From positions 3,286,001-3,350,000 of the forward strand of contig NZ_CP074102.1 in the NCBI RefSeq assembly GCF_018310535.1: DNA of 64,000 bases, in the 5' to 3' direction. The notes under the pieces are model-generated. The model saw only the letters and a list, made by a program, of their open reading frames with translations, did not search any database and was not told the DNA's origin. Position 1 is the first letter of the stretch. Every line of letters begins with the position of its first letter. Source of the stretch: Streptomyces mirabilis. GTDB lineage: Bacteria > Actinomycetota > Actinomycetes > Streptomycetales > Streptomycetaceae. Below are positions 25,862 through 36,579 of the stretch, one piece after another. The position numbers were made by a program, and so were the translations under genes.

Positions 25862-26884
25862 TTAGTACTGCTCGGTCTCCACAAAGCCCGCATCCGCGTC
25901 GTCGTCCGCGCCAAACGCGTCCGCCGCAGCGGTGGGGTCGAATCCGGGCGGGCTGTCCTTGAGGGCCAGGCCCATGCCGGCCAGCTTCGCCTTGACCTCG
26001 TCGATGGACTTCGCACCGAAGTTGCGGATGTCCAGGAGGTCGGCCTCGGAGCGGGCGACGAGCTCACCCACGGAGTGGATGCCCTCACGCTTGAGGCAGT
26101 TGTAGGAACGAACGGTGAGCTCGAGCTCCTCGATCGGCAGCGCGAGGTCCGCGGCGAGGGCGGCGTCCGTGGGGGACGGGCCCATGTCGATGCCCTCGGC
26201 GTCGATGTTGAGCTCGCGGGCCAGACCGAACAGCTCGACCAGGGTCTTACCGGCCGACGCCATGGCGTCACGGGGACGCATGGCCTGCTTGGTCTCGACG
26301 TCGACGATCAGCTTGTCGAAGTCGGTGCGCTGCTCGACACGGGTCGCCTCGACCTTGTACGTGACCTTCAGCACCGGCGAGTAGATCGAGTCGACCGGGA
26401 TGCGCCCGATCTCCTGACCGACCTGCTTGTTCTGAACGGCGGAGACGTAGCCGCGACCGCGCTCGACGGTCAGCTCCATCTCCAGCTTGCCCTTGCCGTT
26501 GAGCGTGGCGAGGACGAGGTCGGGGTTGTGCACCTCGACACCGGCCGGGGGCGCGATGTCGGCGGCGGTGACCAGACCCGGGCCCTGCTTGCGCAGGTAC
26601 ATCACGACCGGCTCGTCGTGCTCCGAGGAGACGACCAGCTGCTTGATGTTGAGGATCAGGTCGGTGACGTCCTCCTTGACGCCCGGCACGGTGGTGAACT
26701 CGTGCAGGACACCGTCGATGCGGATGGACGTGACCGCCGCACCCGGGATCGAGGAGAGGAGCGTGCGGCGCAGGGAGTTGCCGAGGGTGTAGCCGAAGCC
26801 CGGCTCCAGCGGCTCGATCACGAACCGGGAGCGGAATTCGTCGACGACCTCTTCGGTCAACGAGGGACGCTGAGCAATCAGCAT
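25862..26884 (-). CDS. rpoA: RNA polymerase alpha subunit
   Basis: 340 residues. The N-terminal assembly domain ([39 protein letters not shown]) is followed by a flexible linker and the C-terminal DNA/activator-binding domain ([40 protein letters not shown]). The C-terminal tail is acidic and ends near [14 protein letters not shown]. It is transcribed after rpsK and before rplQ. All conserved regions are intact. Confidence 0.99.
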   Translation of the reverse strand: MLIAQRPSLTEEVVDEFRSRFVIEPLEPGFGYTLGNSLRRTLLSSIPGAAVTSIRIDGVLHEFTTVPGVKEDVTDLILNIKQLVVSSEHDEPVVMYLRKQGPGLVTAADIAPPAGVEVHNPDLVLATLNGKGKLEMELTVERGRGYVSAVQNKQVGQEIGRIPVDSIYSPVLKVTYKVEATRVEQRTDFDKLIVDVETKQAMRPRDAMASAGKTLVELFGLARELNIDAEGIDMGPSPTDAALAADLALPIEELELTVRSYNCLKREGIHSVGELVARSEADLLDIRNFGAKSIDEVKAKLAGMGLALKDSPPGFDPTAAADAFGADDDADAGFVETEQY

Positions 26885-26944
26885 GTTGCGATCCTTCAGT
26901 CATGGGCGCCCGCTATTTGACGCCCTGCTGCTACTGCAAGGGTA

Positions 26945-26978
26945 CGGGCGGCACGCCTCCGAAGAGACGTACCGCCCG
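26945..26978 (-). other. hairpin between rpsK and rpoA
   Basis: An 11-bp inverted repeat (CGGGCGGCACG with one G-U pair) has a 12-nt loop in the 115-bp rpsK-rpoA gap. It may be a processing or attenuation site within the alpha operon. Confidence 0.45.
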
Positions 26979-26999
26979 GAACCTCAAGACAACCGAGCC

Positions 27000-27404
27000 T
27001 CAGACGCGGCGGCGCTTGGGCGGACGGCAGCCGTTGTGCGGGGTGGGGGTGACGTCCTGGATGGAGCCGACCTCGAGGCCAGTGGCCTGGAGGGAGCGGA
27101 TCGCGGTCTCGCGACCGGAGCCCGGGCCCTTCACGAAGACGTCAACCTTGCGCATGCCGTGCTCCTGCGCGCGACGGGCGGCCGACTCGGCGGCCATCTG
27201 CGCGGCGAAGGGGGTGGACTTGCGCGAGCCCTTGAAGCCGACGTGGCCGGCGGAGGCCCAGGAGATCACGTTGCCCGAGGGGTCCGTGATCGAGACGATC
27301 GTGTTGTTGAACGTGCTCTTGATGTGAGCGTGCCCGTGAGCGACGTTCTTCTTTTCCTTGCGGCGCACCTTCTTGGCAGCGCCCTGACGACCCTTGGGGG
27401 GCAT
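27000..27404 (-). CDS. rpsK: 30S ribosomal protein S11
   Basis: 134 residues. Conserved blocks are [39 protein letters not shown] and the C-terminal [18 protein letters not shown]. The basic N-terminus ([17 protein letters not shown]) is typical. It is preceded by rpsM and followed by rpoA. Confidence 0.99.
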   Translation of the reverse strand: MPPKGRQGAAKKVRRKEKKNVAHGHAHIKSTFNNTIVSITDPSGNVISWASAGHVGFKGSRKSTPFAAQMAAESAARRAQEHGMRKVDVFVKGPGSGRETAIRSLQATGLEVGSIQDVTPTPHNGCRPPKRRRV

Positions 27405-27468
27405 CTATTACTCCTACGGGAGGTGGTCGGTCCTACAGCGAAGACCGCTGATAAGCGTCCGCTGAGGA

Positions 27469-27849
27469 CTACTTCTTGCCCGGCTTCTTCTTACCGGCGA
27501 TGGCGCGACGCGGGCCCTTGCGGGTACGAGCGTTCGTGCTGGTGCGCTGACCGTGGACGGGCAGGCCACGGCGGTGGCGCAGACCCTGGTAGCAGCCGAT
27601 CTCGACCTTGCGGCGGATGTCGGCCTGAATCTCGCGACGGAGGTCACCCTCGGTCTTGATGTTGGCGTCCACGTACTCGCGGATCTTGACCAGCTCTTCT
27701 TCGGAGAGGTCACGAACGCGGGTGTTCGGGTTCACGCCGGTCTCGGCCAGCGTCTGCTGGGAAAGGGTCCGGCCGATGCCGAACACGTAGGTCAGGGCGA
27801 CCTCCACACGCTTTTCGCGCGGGATGTCAACACCGGAAACGCGTGCCAT
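27469..27849 (-). CDS. rpsM: 30S ribosomal protein S13
   Basis: 126 residues. The start is [20 protein letters not shown], the helix-two-turn-helix is complete, and the tail [19 protein letters not shown] reaches the tRNA-binding cleft. It is a member of the rpmJ-rpsM-rpsK-rpoA-rplQ run. The 209-bp gap before it contains no gene that I can support. Confidence 0.99.
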   Translation of the reverse strand: MARVSGVDIPREKRVEVALTYVFGIGRTLSQQTLAETGVNPNTRVRDLSEEELVKIREYVDANIKTEGDLRREIQADIRRKVEIGCYQGLRHRRGLPVHGQRTSTNARTRKGPRRAIAGKKKPGKK

Positions 27850-28058
27850 TCAATGGCTCCAGTTGTCGTTCGGAGGTCTTCCGCAGAACCGGATCCCGCC
27901 CGCCGTCCTCTTCACGCTGAAGATTCGGTACGAACCGGGTCCCCGGCCTCCGACCGGGGGTGTCAGGCCTGATGAGACTCAGCCCTGGATTCTGCGTATG
28001 AACATGTACTGCTTGCGTCGCGCGAAGTATCTGCGGGTGCAGAAGGTGCGGTCGTGCG

Positions 28059-28172
28059 TCAGCCCTGGCGCTGCTTGTGGCGCGGGTTTTCGCAGATGAC
28101 CATGACCCGACCGTGACGGCGGATCACCCTGCACTTGTCGCAGATCTTCTTGACGCTCGGCTTGACCTTCAT
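28059..28172 (-). CDS. rpmJ: 50S ribosomal protein L36, zinc-binding form
   Basis: 37 residues starting [21 protein letters not shown]11, C14, C27 and H32 form the zinc site (C+ form), so this copy needs zinc. The zinc-free paralogue used under zinc starvation in actinobacteria is not in the window. It lies between infA and rpsM. Confidence 0.97.
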   Translation of the reverse strand: MKVKPSVKKICDKCRVIRRHGRVMVICENPRHKQRQG

Positions 28173-28242
28173 TGGGTGAGGTTCTCCGGGTCAGTGCCAC
28201 CCCCCGCGCCCCGGAACCGGGAACACGGAGTAAAGGCAAGAT

Positions 28243-28464
28243 CTACTTGTAGCGGTAGACGATCCGGCCACGCGTGAGGTCGTACGGAGACAGCTCCACC
28301 ACGACCCGGTCGTCAGGGAGGATGCGGATGTAGTGCATACGCATCTTGCCGCTGATGTGTGCCAGGACCTGGTGGCCGTTCTGGAGCTCGACCTTGAACA
28401 TGGCGTTCGGAAGAGACTCGACGACAGTGCCCTCGATCTCGATGGCACCTTGCTTCTTGGCCAC
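28243..28464 (-). CDS. infA: translation initiation factor IF-1
   Basis: 73 residues. A single OB-fold: [39 protein letters not shown] and [19 protein letters not shown]. The GTG at 28464 is the family start and has GAAGGG upstream. It is the first gene of the alpha-operon run (infA-rpmJ-rpsM-rpsK-rpoA-rplQ). Confidence 0.99.
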   Translation of the reverse strand: MAKKQGAIEIEGTVVESLPNAMFKVELQNGHQVLAHISGKMRMHYIRILPDDRVVVELSPYDLTRGRIVYRYK

Positions 28465-28911
28465 GCTTCGCCCTTCGAATCGACTACCTTGATCGACTTC
28501 GCACGAGCGCATGCAGACATGCGGGTGCACGAGAGCCGACGAGTCAGTCTACGTCAGGGCCCTCGGAAAGACGAATCGAGAAAGAATGCCCCACTACGGA
28601 GATCGTTAAGCAACGGGGGTCACCGACGCGCCACCGCGGACCTTTCGCACCGGCACCGGGGAGACGTACGGCGATCGCGCCACCACCCGCCGTAGCCGCC
28701 CGGCACCCGTCACTCGGGGCCGCGGTGCCCGCGCTCCGGCGGCCGTGCAGCCCCCACAGGCACCGCCCGACACCCACGGCCCGGTCTCCCCAGAACGGAT
28801 CCGGCGCCACGCCACCGCGATCCGCCGACCTCGCCCACCGCCGTCAGTCCAGCGGTCCGGAGCCGTCAGCACCAGCGGGCCTCCGACCGACGGCCGTGGC
28901 GAGGACCGCCG
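28465..28911. other. intergenic region upstream of infA
   Basis: About 450 bp between infA and the map stop, both on the minus strand. No coding frame is credible. TAGACT at 28546-28551 on the minus strand is a possible -10 box for infA, but its -35 is poor. The rest shows no structure that I can name. Confidence 0.5.
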
Positions 28912-29748
28912 TCAGGCCAGCGGGTCCGGCGCCGCCGTGACCCCGTACTCCGCCAGTTTCGCCCTGCCGCCGTCGGGGGCGGTGAGGACCAGCGGGCCCT
29001 GCTCCGTCAGCGCCACCGAGTGCTCCCAGTGCGAGGACCACGTGCCGTCCGTCGTGATGACGGTCCAGTCGTCCTCCAGCACCTCGGTCCTCGGCGTGCC
29101 CAGGGACACCATCGGCTCGATGGCCAGGCAGAAGCCGGGGACCAGCTTCGGACCCTTGCCGCGCCGCTTCTCGACGTAGTTCAGCAGGTGCGGGTCCATG
29201 TGCATCTCGGTGCCGATGCCGTGGCCGCCGTAGTCCTCGATGATTCCGTACTTGCCGCCGCCGGGCTTCGGCTGGCGGCGGATGTACGTCTCGATCGCAC
29301 GCGAGACGTCGACGAGCCGGTTGCCCTGCTTCATCGCCGCGATGCCCGCCCACATCGACTCCTCGGTCACCCGGGAGAGCTCGAACAGCTCCGGGGCGTG
29401 ACCGGAGCCCACGAACGCGGTGTACGCCGCGTCCCCGTGCCAGCCGTCCACGATCGCGCCGCAGTCGATCGAGATGATGTCGCCGTCCTTCAGGACCACC
29501 TCGTCGGACGGGATGCCGTGGACGACGACCTCGTTGGCCGAGGTGCAGATGGTCGCGGGGAAACCGCCGTACCCGAGGAAGTTCGACTTCGCCCCGTGCT
29601 CGGCCAGCACCTTGCGCGCGACCTCGTCCAGGTCCTTCGTCGTCGCACCCGGCACAGCCGCCTCACGTGTGGCCGCGTGAATGGCCGCGACGACCAACCC
29701 CGCCTCACGCATCTTGGCGATCTGCTCGGGGGTCTTGATCTGCACCAT
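28912..29748 (-). CDS. map: methionine aminopeptidase, type I
   Basis: 278 residues. Removes N-terminal Met from new proteins. The metal ligands are D95 (SIDCGA), D106 (HGDAAY), H176 (GGHGIGTEMH), E211 (AIEPM) and E242 (WEHSVALT); H77 lies in VVVHGIPS. It follows secY-adk, the classic arrangement. A long hairpin between adk and map suggests partial termination there. Confidence 0.97.
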   Translation of the reverse strand: MVQIKTPEQIAKMREAGLVVAAIHAATREAAVPGATTKDLDEVARKVLAEHGAKSNFLGYGGFPATICTSANEVVVHGIPSDEVVLKDGDIISIDCGAIVDGWHGDAAYTAFVGSGHAPELFELSRVTEESMWAGIAAMKQGNRLVDVSRAIETYIRRQPKPGGGKYGIIEDYGGHGIGTEMHMDPHLLNYVEKRRGKGPKLVPGFCLAIEPMVSLGTPRTEVLEDDWTVITTDGTWSSHWEHSVALTEQGPLVLTAPDGGRAKLAEYGVTAAPDPLA

Positions 29749-29835
29749 GGCGGCCCGCGCTCTCCGTCTTCTCCGTCATTCCGACGACGTACACAACCTA
29801 GTCGTGCACCACTACGTACACGACTACCTACACAA

Positions 29836-29878
29836 CACTACGGCCGCGGCACCCCCGGAGGGCACCGCGGCCGTAGTG
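29836..29878 (-). terminator. hairpin between adk and map
   Basis: A perfect 14-bp stem, CACTACGGCCGCGG and its complement, encloses 15 nt that can pair further. It starts 8 bp past the adk stop, and the minus-strand tail is UUGUGU. It may terminate secY-adk or attenuate map. Confidence 0.75.
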
Positions 29879-29886
29879 CGTGACGA

Positions 29887-30549
29887 CTACTTGTCGCCGA
29901 CCTTGCTCTTGAGCGCCTCCATGGCGCGCCCCGTGACCTCTTCCACCTTGCCGAGCGCCGAGATCGTCACGACCAGGCCCTGAGCGGCGTAGTAGTCGAT
30001 GATCGGCTCGGTCTGCGTGTGGTAGACCTCGAGCCGGGTACGCACGGTCTCCTCGGAGTCGTCGTCCCGCTGGTACAGCTCGCCGCCGCAGACGTCACAT
30101 ACGCCATCCGTCTTCGGCTGCTTGTACGTCACGTGGAAGACGTGCGAAGAGTCGTTGCGGCAGATGCGGCGGCCCGCGATGCGCTTGACCACCTCGTCCT
30201 CGGGGACCTCCAGGTCCAGCACCGCGTCCAGCTTCATGCCCTCGGCCTTCAGCATCTCGTCGAGCGCCTCGGCCTGCGAGACGTTACGAGGGAAGCCGTC
30301 CAGCAGGAAGCCGTTCGCGGCGTCGGGCTGCTCCATGCGGTCCTTGGCCATCCCGATGGTGACCTCGTCCGGTACCAGCTTGCCGGCGTCCATGTACGCC
30401 TTGGCCTGCTTGCCCAGCTCCGTGCCCTGACTGATGTTGGCGCGGAAGAGGTCGCCCGTGGAGATGTGCGGAATCCCCAGGTTCTTGGCAAGGAACGCGG
30501 CCTGCGTTCCCTTCCCGGCACCGGGCGGCCCGACGAGGACGATTCGCAT
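29887..30549 (-). CDS. adk: adenylate kinase
   Basis: 220 residues. The P-loop is [11 protein letters not shown]. The NMP-binding region is [10 protein letters not shown], and FLLDGFPRN is the signature. The long LID carries [10 protein letters not shown] and CDVCGG, so it has a partial zinc-binding LID in which one Cys is replaced (CRND..CDVC). The ATG at 30549 overlaps the secY stop as TGATG. Confidence 0.98.
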   Translation of the reverse strand: MRIVLVGPPGAGKGTQAAFLAKNLGIPHISTGDLFRANISQGTELGKQAKAYMDAGKLVPDEVTIGMAKDRMEQPDAANGFLLDGFPRNVSQAEALDEMLKAEGMKLDAVLDLEVPEDEVVKRIAGRRICRNDSSHVFHVTYKQPKTDGVCDVCGGELYQRDDDSEETVRTRLEVYHTQTEPIIDYYAAQGLVVTISALGKVEEVTGRAMEALKSKVGDK

Positions 30550-31862
30550 CAGCGGAGGAACCCTTCGTAATTGCGCTGCTGAAGCTGGCTCTCGATCTGC
30601 TTCACCGTCTCAAGACCGACACCCACGATGATCAGGATGCTGGTACCACCGAACGGGAAGTTGCCGGTTGCCCCGAAACCCACCAACGCCATTGTCGGTA
30701 CGAGAGCGATCAGACCCAGATACAGCGACCCCGGCCAGGTGATCCGGTTGAGTACGTAACTCAGGTACTCAGCGGTCGGCCGGCCAGCCCGGATGCCCGG
30801 GATGAAGCCACCATACTTCTTCATGTTGTCCGCGACTTCCTCGGGGTTGAACGAGATCGCCACGTAGAAGAACGCGAAGAAAACGATCAGGAGGAAGTAA
30901 GAGACCAGGTAGATGGGGTGATCGCCCTTGGTCAGGTTCTGCGTGACCCAGGTCTTCCAGCCCGAGTTGCCCTTCGAGAACTGCGCGATGAGGGCCGGGA
31001 TGTAGAGCAGCGACGACGCGAAGATGACGGGAATCACACCCGCCTGATTCACCTTCAGCGGGATGTAAGTGGACGTACCGCCGTACGACCGGCGCCCGAT
31101 CATGCGCTTCGCGTACTGGACCGGGATACGCCGCTGGGCCTGCTCGACGAAGACGACCAGGCCGACCATGACCAGTCCGACCAGGATCACGGTGCCGAAC
31201 TCGATCCAGCCGCCGGCCAGCGTGCCCTGAGTCTTGATCGCCCACAGCGCGGACGGGAAGGTCGCGGCGATCGAGATGAACATGAGGATCGACATGCCGT
31301 TGCCGATGCCGCGGTCGGTGATGAGCTCGCCCAGCCACATGACGACGCCCGTACCGGCGGTCATGGTGACGACCATCACGATGGTCTGGAAGATCGACTG
31401 GTCAGGAACGATCTGGTTGGCCACCTGGCAGCCACTGAACAGGGCGCCGCTGCGGGCGGTCGCGACAAGGCCGGTGCCCTGCAGGATCGCCAGCGCCACC
31501 GTCAGGTAACGGGTGTACTGCGTGATCTTCGCGGTGCCGGCCGAACCCTCCTTCTTGAGGGCTTCGAGGCGCGGGATCACCACCGTCAGCAGCTGCAGGA
31601 TGATGCTCGCCGTGATGTACGGCATGATGCCGAGCGCGAAGATCGTGATCTGCAGCAGCGCACCACCACTGAACATGTTGACCAGACCGAACAGACCCTG
31701 GTTGCCCTTGGCCACGTCGATACAGGTCTGGACGTTCTTGTAGTCGACACCTGGGATCGGTACGTGGGTACCGACCCGGTAGACCACGATGATGCCGAGC
31801 GTGAAGAGCAGCTTCTTGCGCAGGTCGGGCGTCTTGAACGCCCGGGCGAACGCGGTGAGCAC
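30549..31862 (-). CDS. secY: preprotein translocase subunit SecY
   Basis: 437 residues with ten membrane helices. Conserved parts are IPIPGVDY ([14 protein letters not shown]), the plug-region helix and [10 protein letters not shown] before [19 protein letters not shown], plus [15 protein letters not shown]. It forms the Sec channel in the inner membrane. The GTG at 31862 is preceded by GGAGGCACC. A 228-bp gap with a hairpin separates it from rplO, so it may be expressed apart from the spc genes. Confidence 0.98.
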   Translation of the reverse strand: MLTAFARAFKTPDLRKKLLFTLGIIVVYRVGTHVPIPGVDYKNVQTCIDVAKGNQGLFGLVNMFSGGALLQITIFALGIMPYITASIILQLLTVVIPRLEALKKEGSAGTAKITQYTRYLTVALAILQGTGLVATARSGALFSGCQVANQIVPDQSIFQTIVMVVTMTAGTGVVMWLGELITDRGIGNGMSILMFISIAATFPSALWAIKTQGTLAGGWIEFGTVILVGLVMVGLVVFVEQAQRRIPVQYAKRMIGRRSYGGTSTYIPLKVNQAGVIPVIFASSLLYIPALIAQFSKGNSGWKTWVTQNLTKGDHPIYLVSYFLLIVFFAFFYVAISFNPEEVADNMKKYGGFIPGIRAGRPTAEYLSYVLNRITWPGSLYLGLIALVPTMALVGFGATGNFPFGGTSILIIVGVGLETVKQIESQLQQRNYEGFLR

Positions 31863-32020
31863 GGTGCCTCCTGCGACCCCCGCGCAACTGCGTCAGAGGT
31901 GACGGTCTTGAGGTTCGACGAATAGGTAGGTATCGGTCGACTGCCGCCCGATGGAACGCCGGACGAAAGTCGGCAGTGCAGGCCACCTTACCGGCGAGAC
32001 TGCCCCCCTAGGAACGACCA

Positions 32021-32055
32021 ACCGGGGATACCCCTTTTGTAGGGGCACCCCCGGT
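32021..32055 (-). terminator. nested hairpin between rplO and secY
   Basis: ACCGGGG pairs with CCCCGGT, and inside it CCCC pairs with GGGG around a 7-nt loop. It lies 36 bp past the rplO stop and marks the end of the spc group. Confidence 0.55.
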
Positions 32056-32090
32056 CGGGATCGCTCATGTCATCGAGACGCCTGAAAGGC

Positions 32091-32546
32091 TCAGACGAGC
32101 TCGGTGACGGTACCGCCGGCGGCGGTGATCTTCTCCTTGGCGGAGCCGGAGACGGCGTCAACCGAAACCTGCAGCGCGACGGAGATCTCGCCCTGGCCGA
32201 GGACCTTGACGAGGCTGTTCTTGCGAACGGCACCCTTGGCGACGAGACCCTCGACGGTGACCTCGCCACCCTCCGGGTACAGCGCGGCCAGCTTGTCGAG
32301 GTTCACGACCTGGAACTCGGTCTTGAACGGGTTCTTGAAGCCCTTCAGCTTCGGGAGGCGCATGTGGAGGGGCATCTGCCCGCCCTCGAAGCGCTCCGGA
32401 ACCTGGTAGCGGGCCTTCGTGCCCTTGGTACCACGACCGGCCGTCTTACCCTTCGACGCCTCACCACGACCCACACGGGTCTTGGCGGTCTTGGCGCCCG
32501 GGGCGGGACGGAGGTTGTGGATCTTGAGCGGGTTGTTCTCCGCCAT
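32091..32546 (-). CDS. rplO: 50S ribosomal protein L15
   Basis: 151 residues. The N-terminal [31 protein letters not shown] is glycine-rich and basic as in L15; [18 protein letters not shown] and the C-terminal domain are complete. Only 2 bp separates it from rpmD. Confidence 0.98.
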   Translation of the reverse strand: MAENNPLKIHNLRPAPGAKTAKTRVGRGEASKGKTAGRGTKGTKARYQVPERFEGGQMPLHMRLPKLKGFKNPFKTEFQVVNLDKLAALYPEGGEVTVEGLVAKGAVRKNSLVKVLGQGEISVALQVSVDAVSGSAKEKITAAGGTVTELV

Positions 32547-32548
32547 GA

Positions 32549-32731
32549 TCAGTCGACCTCCTCAACCGTCACGAGGTGGCGGACGGTGTGCACCATTCCG
32601 CGGAACTCGGGGCGGTCCTCCTTGACGACCACGTCGTTCAGGCGCTTGAGCCCGAGCGAACGCAGGGTGTCGCGGTGGTTCTGCTTGCTGCCGATGTACG
32701 ACTTCGTCTGCGTGATCCTGAGCTGAGCCAT
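32549..32731 (-). CDS. rpmD: 50S ribosomal protein L30
   Basis: 60 residues: [40 protein letters not shown] and [16 protein letters not shown]. The start at 32731 follows the rpsE stop by 2 bp and matches the family start. Confidence 0.98.
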   Translation of the reverse strand: MAQLRITQTKSYIGSKQNHRDTLRSLGLKRLNDVVVKEDRPEFRGMVHTVRHLVTVEEVD

Positions 32732-32733
32732 GA

Positions 32734-33336
32734 TTACGCACCCGCTCCCGCACGTGCACGAAGCAGAGCCGCGGGGGCGACGTCCTCGAGGGGCAGACCG
32801 CGGCGGGCCGCGATCTCCTCGGGACGCTGCAGGCCCTTGAGGGCCGCCACGGTCGCGTGCACGATGTTGATCGCGTTGGACGAGCCGAGCGACTTCGACA
32901 GGATGTCGTGAACGCCGGCGCACTCGAGCACCGCACGCACCGGGCCACCGGCGATAACGCCGGTACCGGGGGAAGCAGGCTTGAGCAGGACGACGCCCGC
33001 AGCCTTCTCGCCCGTGATCGGGTGCGGGATGGTGCCCTGGATACGGGGGACCTTGAAGAAGTGCTTCTTGGCCTCCTCAACACCCTTGGCGATGGCGGCC
33101 GGCACCTCCTTGGCCTTGCCGTAACCAACACCGACGGTGCCGTCACCATCGCCCACCACGACCAGCGCGGTGAAGCTGAAGCGACGACCACCCTTCACAA
33201 CCTTGGCGACGCGGTTGATCGCGACAACGCGCTCAACGTACGCGGTCTTCTCGGCAGCAGCGCCGCCGTCACGGCCCTTCCGGTCCCGCCGCTCGCCGCC
33301 ACCGGCACCGCTTCCGCGGCGCTGGGGTCCAGCCAT
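32734..33336 (-). CDS. rpsE: 30S ribosomal protein S5
   Basis: 200 residues. A Gly/Arg-rich extension of ~35 residues ([20 protein letters not shown]) is followed by the KH-like domain ([19 protein letters not shown]) and [20 protein letters not shown]. The C-terminal domain includes [15 protein letters not shown]. The length is typical of actinobacteria. Confidence 0.98.
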   Translation of the reverse strand: MAGPQRRGSGAGGGERRDRKGRDGGAAAEKTAYVERVVAINRVAKVVKGGRRFSFTALVVVGDGDGTVGVGYGKAKEVPAAIAKGVEEAKKHFFKVPRIQGTIPHPITGEKAAGVVLLKPASPGTGVIAGGPVRAVLECAGVHDILSKSLGSSNAINIVHATVAALKGLQRPEEIAARRGLPLEDVAPAALLRARAGAGA

Positions 33337-33377
33337 TGGAATTACCTCTCTCTGTTTCCGCTAGCTACGGAACCGAC

Positions 33378-33761
33378 TCAGAACTTGAGTCCGGCTTCGC
33401 GGGCGGCGTCCGCCAGAGCGGCAATGCGCCCGGCGTACTGGTTACCACCACGGTCGAATACGACAGCCTCGACACCGGCGGCCTTGGCGCGCTCGGCGAC
33501 AAGGGCGCCGACCGACTTGGCCTGCGCGGACTTGTCGCCCTCGCCACCACGGACCGTGGTGTCCAGGGTCGACGCCGACGCGAGGGTGTGACCCTTAACG
33601 TCGTCGATGACCTGGGCCACGATGTGACGGTTGGAGCGCGTCACGACCAGGCGCGGACGCTCAGCCGTACCCGAGATGTGCTTACGGATCCGGATGTGAC
33701 GACGCTTGATGGCAGCACGCTTGTAAGCGTCGCCCTTAGCAATCTTGACACCGTATGCCAT
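33378..33761 (-). CDS. rplR: 50S ribosomal protein L18
   Basis: 127 residues. Binds 5S rRNA. Conserved parts are [35 protein letters not shown] and the end [17 protein letters not shown]. It has rplF 3 bp upstream. Confidence 0.98.
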   Translation of the reverse strand: MAYGVKIAKGDAYKRAAIKRRHIRIRKHISGTAERPRLVVTRSNRHIVAQVIDDVKGHTLASASTLDTTVRGGEGDKSAQAKSVGALVAERAKAAGVEAVVFDRGGNQYAGRIAALADAAREAGLKF

Positions 33762-33764
33762 GGC

Positions 33765-34304
33765 TTACTTACCCGCCTTTCCGACCTTGCGGCGGATGAC
33801 TTCGCCTTCGTACTTGACGCCCTTGGCCTTGTACGGGTCGGGCTTGCGCAGCTTGCGGATGTTGGCCGCAACCTCTCCGACCTTCTGCTTGTCGATGCCC
33901 TCGACCGAGAACCGCGTCGGGTTCTCGACCTTGAAGGTGATGCCTTCGGGGGCCTCGACGGTGATCGAGTGGCTGTAGCCGAGCGAGAACTCCAGGTTGG
34001 AGCCCTTCGCCAGGACGCGGTAACCGACACCGCTGATTTCGAGCTTCTTCACGTAACCCTGGGTCACGCCGGTGATCATGTTCGCCACCAGCGTGCGGGA
34101 CAGGCCGTGCAGGGCCTTGTTCTGACGCTCGTCGTTCGGGCGGGTGACATTGAGAATGCCGTCCTCACCCTTGGCGACCTCGATCGGCGCCGCGACGGTG
34201 TGGGAGAGGGTGCCCTTGGGGCCCTTCACCTGGACCGTACGGCCGTCGATGGTGACGTCCACGCCGGCGGGAACCGTGATGGGGAGCTTGCCAATACGCG
34301 ACAT
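33765..34304 (-). CDS. rplF: 50S ribosomal protein L6
   Basis: 179 residues, starting [20 protein letters not shown]. Two similar domains are present, and the C-terminal signature is [20 protein letters not shown]. It lies between rpsH and rplR. Confidence 0.98.
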   Translation of the reverse strand: MSRIGKLPITVPAGVDVTIDGRTVQVKGPKGTLSHTVAAPIEVAKGEDGILNVTRPNDERQNKALHGLSRTLVANMITGVTQGYVKKLEISGVGYRVLAKGSNLEFSLGYSHSITVEAPEGITFKVENPTRFSVEGIDKQKVGEVAANIRKLRKPDPYKAKGVKYEGEVIRRKVGKAGK

Positions 34305-34328
34305 AGCTGTTTCCTCCGTTCCCTTCCG

Positions 34329-34727
34329 CTACCAGACGTAGGCGAGAACTTCTCCGCCTACGCCCTTCTTGCCGGCCTGCTTGTCGGTGAGGAGACCGTG
34401 CGACGTGGAGATGATCGCCACGCCGAGGCCACCGAGCACCTTGGGCAGGGAGGTGGACTTCGCGTACACACGCAGACCCGGCTTCGAAATCCGCTTGATG
34501 CCCGCGATGGAGCGCTCACGGTTCGGGCCGAACTTCAGCTCGAGGACGAGCTTCTTGCCGACCTCGGCGTCCTCGACCTTCCAGCCGGTGATGAAGCCCT
34601 CCTGCTGGAGGATCTCCGCGATGTGCGACTTGATCTTGCTGTGCGGCATCGCGACATCGTCGTGGTACGCCGAGTTCGCGTTACGCAGACGAGTAAGCAT
34701 GTCTGCGATGGGATCAGTCATGGTCAT
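34329..34727 (-). CDS. rpsH: 30S ribosomal protein S8
   Basis: 132 residues: [20 protein letters not shown], then [14 protein letters not shown], and the C-terminal signature [19 protein letters not shown] second ATG two codons in is equally possible as the start. A 209-bp gap upstream, before rpsN, has no gene. Confidence 0.98.
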   Translation of the reverse strand: MTMTDPIADMLTRLRNANSAYHDDVAMPHSKIKSHIAEILQQEGFITGWKVEDAEVGKKLVLELKFGPNRERSIAGIKRISKPGLRVYAKSTSLPKVLGGLGVAIISTSHGLLTDKQAGKKGVGGEVLAYVW

Positions 34728-34936
34728 GAATTGGCCTTCGGCCTCTCTCGCCGGGGTTTCCTGTATGCGCCATCCCTCTCCCCACTCAGTGGCGGGACGG
34801 GTGCGGTGCGGGGACCTACGGCGTAGTAAGTCGTACGGGCGTCAGGCGCCCAACCCTCCTAGCCTAAGCCATGGAGGGCAGGGCACCTGACCGAACCCTT
34901 TACTTACCGAGAGCCCTGGAATCCCTTATTGGGGGA

Positions 34937-35122
34937 CTACCAGGAGCTCTTGGTCACGCCCGGCAGCTCGCCACGGTGAGCCATCTCACGAAGGCACACG
35001 CGGCACAGGCCGAACTTGCGGTACACGGAGTGCGGACGGCCGCAGCGCTGGCAGCGCGTGTAGCCACGTACGCCGAACTTGGGCTTACGAGCAGCCTTGG
35101 CAATCAGAGCCTTCTTCGCCAT
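34937..35122 (-). CDS. rpsN: 30S ribosomal protein S14, type Z (zinc form)
   Basis: 61 residues. The zinc ribbon is [20 protein letters not shown] with four cysteines. The tail [11 protein letters not shown] is conserved. The short zinc form in the spc operon is normal for actinobacteria; a zinc-free S14 copy is not in the window. It lies 5 bp after rplE. Confidence 0.98.
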   Translation of the reverse strand: MAKKALIAKAARKPKFGVRGYTRCQRCGRPHSVYRKFGLCRVCLREMAHRGELPGVTKSSW

Positions 35123-35127
35123 CTCGC

Positions 35128-35685
35128 TTACGCCTCCTTGAAGGGGAAGCCGAGGTGACGGAGAAGGGCACGGCCCTCAGCGTCGTTGGTCGCCGTGGTC
35201 ACCACGGTGATGTCCATGCCCCGGGTACGGTCGATCTTGTCCTGGTCGATCTCGTGGAACATGACCTGCTCCGTGAGACCGAAGGTGTAGTTGCCACGGC
35301 CGTCGAACTGCTTGGGGGACAGACCACGGAAGTCGCGGATGCGCGGCAGCGCGAGCGACAGGGTGCGGTCCAGGAACTCCCACATGCGGTCGCCACGGAG
35401 CGTGACGTGGGCACCGATCGGCTGACCCTCACGCAGCTTGAACTGCGCGATGGACTTGCGGGCCTTGGTGACGGCCGGCTTCTGACCGGTGATCGTGGTC
35501 AGGTCACGGACGGCACCGTCCATGAGCTTCGAGTCACGGGCGGCGTCACCGACACCCATGTTGACCACAATCTTGACGAGGCCGGGAACCTGCATGACGT
35601 TCTCGTAGGAGAACTCCTCACGCAGCTTGCCCGCGATCTCCTCGCGGTACTTCGTCTTGAGACGCGGAGTCGTGGTGGTAGCCAT
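35128..35685 (-). CDS. rplE: 50S ribosomal protein L5
   Basis: 185 residues: [39 protein letters not shown] and [20 protein letters not shown]. 5S rRNA-binding protein. Its ATG overlaps the rplX stop as TGATG. Confidence 0.98.
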   Translation of the reverse strand: MATTTTPRLKTKYREEIAGKLREEFSYENVMQVPGLVKIVVNMGVGDAARDSKLMDGAVRDLTTITGQKPAVTKARKSIAQFKLREGQPIGAHVTLRGDRMWEFLDRTLSLALPRIRDFRGLSPKQFDGRGNYTFGLTEQVMFHEIDQDKIDRTRGMDITVVTTATNDAEGRALLRHLGFPFKEA

Positions 35686-36008
35686 CAGATGTCCTCACCC
35701 GTCCGCTTGGCAACGCGAACCTTGTTGCCCTCATCGTCGAAGCGGTAACCGACACGCGTGACGACCTTGTTGCCGTCCTTCTCCACGACGAGCTGAACGT
35801 TGCTCACGTGAATCGGGGCCTCGGTCGTGACGATGCCGCCGGCCTGGGAACCGCTGGCGGTCGGGCCGGCCTTGGTGTGCTTCTTGACCCGGTTGACACC
35901 CTCGACCAGGACGCGCTCGTCGCGCGGGTAAGCGGCAATGACCTTGCCCTGCTTGCCCTTGTCCTTGCCGGTGATGACCTGAACCGTGTCACCCTTCTTG
36001 ATCTTCAT
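35685..36008 (-). CDS. rplX: 50S ribosomal protein L24
   Basis: 107 residues. KOW motif: [22 protein letters not shown]. The C-terminal part includes [18 protein letters not shown]. It is 2 bp after rplN. Confidence 0.98.
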   Translation of the reverse strand: MKIKKGDTVQVITGKDKGKQGKVIAAYPRDERVLVEGVNRVKKHTKAGPTASGSQAGGIVTTEAPIHVSNVQLVVEKDGNKVVTRVGYRFDDEGNKVRVAKRTGEDI

Positions 36009-36010
36009 GC

Positions 36011-36379
36011 TTACAGCACCTCCGGCGCGAGCGAGATGATCTTCATGAACTTCTTCTCGCGCAGCTCACGGCCGACGGGGCCGAAGATACGGGTGCCGCG
36101 AGGGTCGCCGTCGTTCTTCAGAATGACGGCGGCGTTCTCGTCGAAGCGGATGTACGAGCCGTCCGGACGGCGGCGCTCCTTGACGGTGCGAACGATGACC
36201 GCCTTGACGACGTCACCCTTCTTCACGTTGCCGCCGGGGATCGCGTCCTTGACGGTGGCGACGATGACGTCACCGATGCCCGCGTAGCGGCGACCGGAGC
36301 CACCGAGCACACGGATGCAAAGGATTTCCTTCGCCCCCGTGTTGTCGGCGACACGCAGTCGCGACTCCTGCTGGATCAC
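36011..36379 (-). CDS. rplN: 50S ribosomal protein L14
   Basis: 122 residues: [20 protein letters not shown], the signature [20 protein letters not shown] and [20 protein letters not shown]. It is the first gene after a 200-bp gap containing two hairpins, which is where the spc operon starts in other bacteria. Confidence 0.98.
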   Translation of the reverse strand: MIQQESRLRVADNTGAKEILCIRVLGGSGRRYAGIGDVIVATVKDAIPGGNVKKGDVVKAVIVRTVKERRRPDGSYIRFDENAAVILKNDGDPRGTRIFGPVGRELREKKFMKIISLAPEVL

Positions 36380-36452
36380 GTCTATCTCCTGATTGTCTGC
36401 CGGTTCCCGCAGGGATCCCTTTCGGGTCGCCCCGCGAGCCTGGCGGAACCGT

Positions 36453-36473
36453 CCTGCGGGTAAGCCCCGCAGG
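36453..36473 (-). other. hairpin in the rplN leader
   Basis: CCTGCGGG and its complement form an 8-bp stem with a 5-nt loop, 74 bp before rplN. It lies downstream of the terminator-like hairpin at 36504-36547 in the direction of transcription. Confidence 0.45.
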
Positions 36474-36503
36474 AATTACTTGGCCTGTTGAGGGAGAAAA
36501 CCT

Positions 36504-36547
36504 CCGCCGGGGGCCGGGCACCTGACGGTGCGGCAGGCCCCCGGCGG
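36504..36547 (-). terminator. terminator at the S10/spc boundary
   Basis: A perfect 12-bp stem, CCGCCGGGGGCC and its complement, with further pairing in the loop. On the minus strand GAGGTTTTCTCCC follows, giving a short U-run. It lies 33 bp past rpsQ and probably ends part of the S10-group transcripts. Confidence 0.8.
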
Positions 36548-36579
36548 GGGGCAACGGGGGAACTGAGTCCCCCGTCTGA

